From: Chloroflexota bacterium
Lineage (GTDB): Bacteria > Chloroflexota > Dehalococcoidia > Lucifugimonadales > CATQGZ01
Direction: 5' to 3'
Length of the DNA stretch: 6,066 nucleotides
NCBI GenBank assembly: GCA_027624995.1
Contig: JAQBTI010000142.1
Span: forward strand, 1 to 6,066
The position numbers and the translations under genes are program-made. Positions 5,260 through 6,066 of the stretch are shown here, piece by piece. Below the pieces are notes generated by a model. That model made no database searches. It was given only the letters and a program-made list of their open reading frames with translations, and had not been told where the DNA came from. Each line of letters begins with the position of its first letter. Position 1 is the stretch's first letter.

Positions 5260-6066
5260 GAAGAGTTGAAGACCTCGACTCCGGCGTGGACCATGCCGGT
5301 CTCCGGGTGGACCATCAGCCCGTTGGGCCTGGAAAAACTGCCTTCGGCCGCAGGGTACTTGATGTTGTGTCCCATGGCGCGGAGTGAGTCGGCCACGCTC
5401 TCGTCGATTCGCTGATCGACGAAAGTCTCGCGGTCGGCGGCGTCGATCGTCGGCGCAGTGATTGCCTCCTGTATTCCCATGCCGTGGTCGATGACGTTCA
5501 TGAGTATCTGCGGAATGCGGTTCATGATCTTGCGTCCGCCAGGAGCCCCGACGCTCAGGTAGGGCTTGCCGTCCCGCAGTACGATGAGCGGCCCCATGTT
5601 GGAGAGGCCGCGCTTGTATCCGGCGATGGAGTTTGCGGCGCCGGGCATGGGGTTGAAGACTTTCATGCCGTTGGTTAGGACGATCCCAGTTCCCGGCACA
5701 ACTACACGCGAGCCGAAGCCCCCGACCGCGGTCTGCGTGCTTGCGACCATGTTGCGGTCGCGGTCGACCGTCCCATAGTGGGTGGTACAGTCGCCCTCGC
5801 TAGGCGGTGACGCGGCCGGAGCGACTTCCGGGCCTGGATTGGGATCGTGGGGCCAAGGGTCGTGAATCGCCGAATCCGCGAATGCTATCCAGGGCTGCTT
5901 TTCACGATCATCCTCGAGACTGGCCCGCTTACTATCGATCAACTTCGCGATCTCTTCGGCATATCGGCTCGATAGCATCCCTGCCAGGGGCACCGGTAGG
6001 AAGTCCGGGTCGCCTAGATAGCGATAGCGGTCGGCGAAGGCATGGCGGGAGGCCTCGATGACCAGG
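5241..6066 (-). CDS. Gamma-glutamyltranspeptidase, C-terminal part (5' end beyond the right edge)
   Basis: The frame is open to the right edge and shows 274 residues before the TAG at 5243-5241. The first visible residues (LVIEASRHAFADRYRYLGDP) are the region of the large subunit before the autocleavage site. The catalytic nucleophile is the first Thr of D-C-T-T-H-Y-G (codon 5786-5784), matching Thr391 of E. coli Ggt. It becomes the N-terminus of the small subunit after self-cleavage. Downstream are TNGMKVFNPMPG, the oxyanion-hole segment GLSNMGPLIV, and GAPGG, all typical small-subunit blocks. The family hydrolyses or transfers gamma-glutamyl groups from glutathione and related peptides; the exact substrate here is not known. 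Location cannot be judged without the N-terminus. The GTG at 5993 is internal and not the start. It converges with the UGSC gene, stop codons 7 nt apart. Confidence 0.93.
   Translation of the reverse strand, partial: LVIEASRHAFADRYRYLGDPDFLPVPLAGMLSSRYAEEIAKLIDSKRASLEDDREKQPWIAFADSAIHDPWPHDPNPGPEVAPAASPPSEGDCTTHYGTVDRDRNMVASTQTAVGGFGSRVVVPGTGIVLTNGMKVFNPMPGAANSIAGYKRGLSNMGPLIVLRDGKPYLSVGAPGGRKIMNRIPQILMNVIDHGMGIQEAITAPTIDAADRETFVDQRIDESVADSLRAMGHNIKYPAAEGSFSRPNGLMVHPETGMVHAGVEVFNSSQARGY

Noticed and set aside
5241..5993. Transpeptidase gene starting at GTG 5993
   Set aside because: The frame is open to the window edge, and the 24 residues before the GTG (EASRHAFADRYRYLGDPDF region) are typical gamma-glutamyltranspeptidase sequence, so the gene starts outside the window.

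Overview
The window is GC-rich (roughly 60% by eye) bacterial chromosome with compact genes on both strands. No rRNA, tRNA, CRISPR array, transposase or phage gene is visible. The gene types (NHL-repeat protein, paired DUF1501/DUF1800 proteins, gamma-glutamyltranspeptidase, UGSC selenoprotein) and a hairpin-rich intergenic element resemble what I recall from uncultivated Chloroflexota of the SAR202/Dehalococcoidia type. That assignment is an inference from family resemblance, not something the sequence proves.

Layout: (1) 1-291, minus strand: the first 97 codons of an NHL beta-propeller protein that runs off the left edge. (2) 292-740: non-coding, with three consecutive hairpins at 377-460 that look like a dispersed intergenic repeat, and a possible decayed second copy near 540-580. 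(3) 741-2156 (DUF1800) and 2265-3422 (DUF1501), both minus strand, DUF1501 first: a common but functionally unexplained gene pair, probably co-transcribed. (4) 3423-3621: a divergent promoter region, with a near-consensus sigma-70 promoter (TTGACC-17-TATAAT) for the plus-strand genes and a weaker one for the minus-strand pair. (5) 3622-4650 and 4694-5233, plus strand: a two-gene operon of an uncharacterised 342-residue protein and a UGSC-family selenoprotein. (6) 5241-6066, minus strand: the C-terminal 274 residues of a gamma-glutamyltranspeptidase that enters from the right edge.

The key observation is that the gene at 4694 does not end at the TGA at 4988-4990. The same frame continues for 80 codons to TAG at 5231-5233. 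The residues around the TGA read GD-U-GSCSSC, the hallmark of UGSC (seleno)proteins, and a compact hairpin (5003-5019) has the spacing and loop expected of a bacterial SECIS element. A standard gene caller would report two hypothetical fragments here. The U-x-x-C-x-x-C motif and the PHPLG segment near the C-terminus also recall the selenoprotein subunits of the glycine/proline reductase class (GrdB/PrdB), which suggests a reductase or selenol-adduct chemistry. The substrate and the role of the partner protein are unknown.

The selenoprotein and the transpeptidase converge with only 7 nt between their stop codons, and both stops lie inside one strong hairpin (5221-5259) that could stop or pause transcription from both sides.
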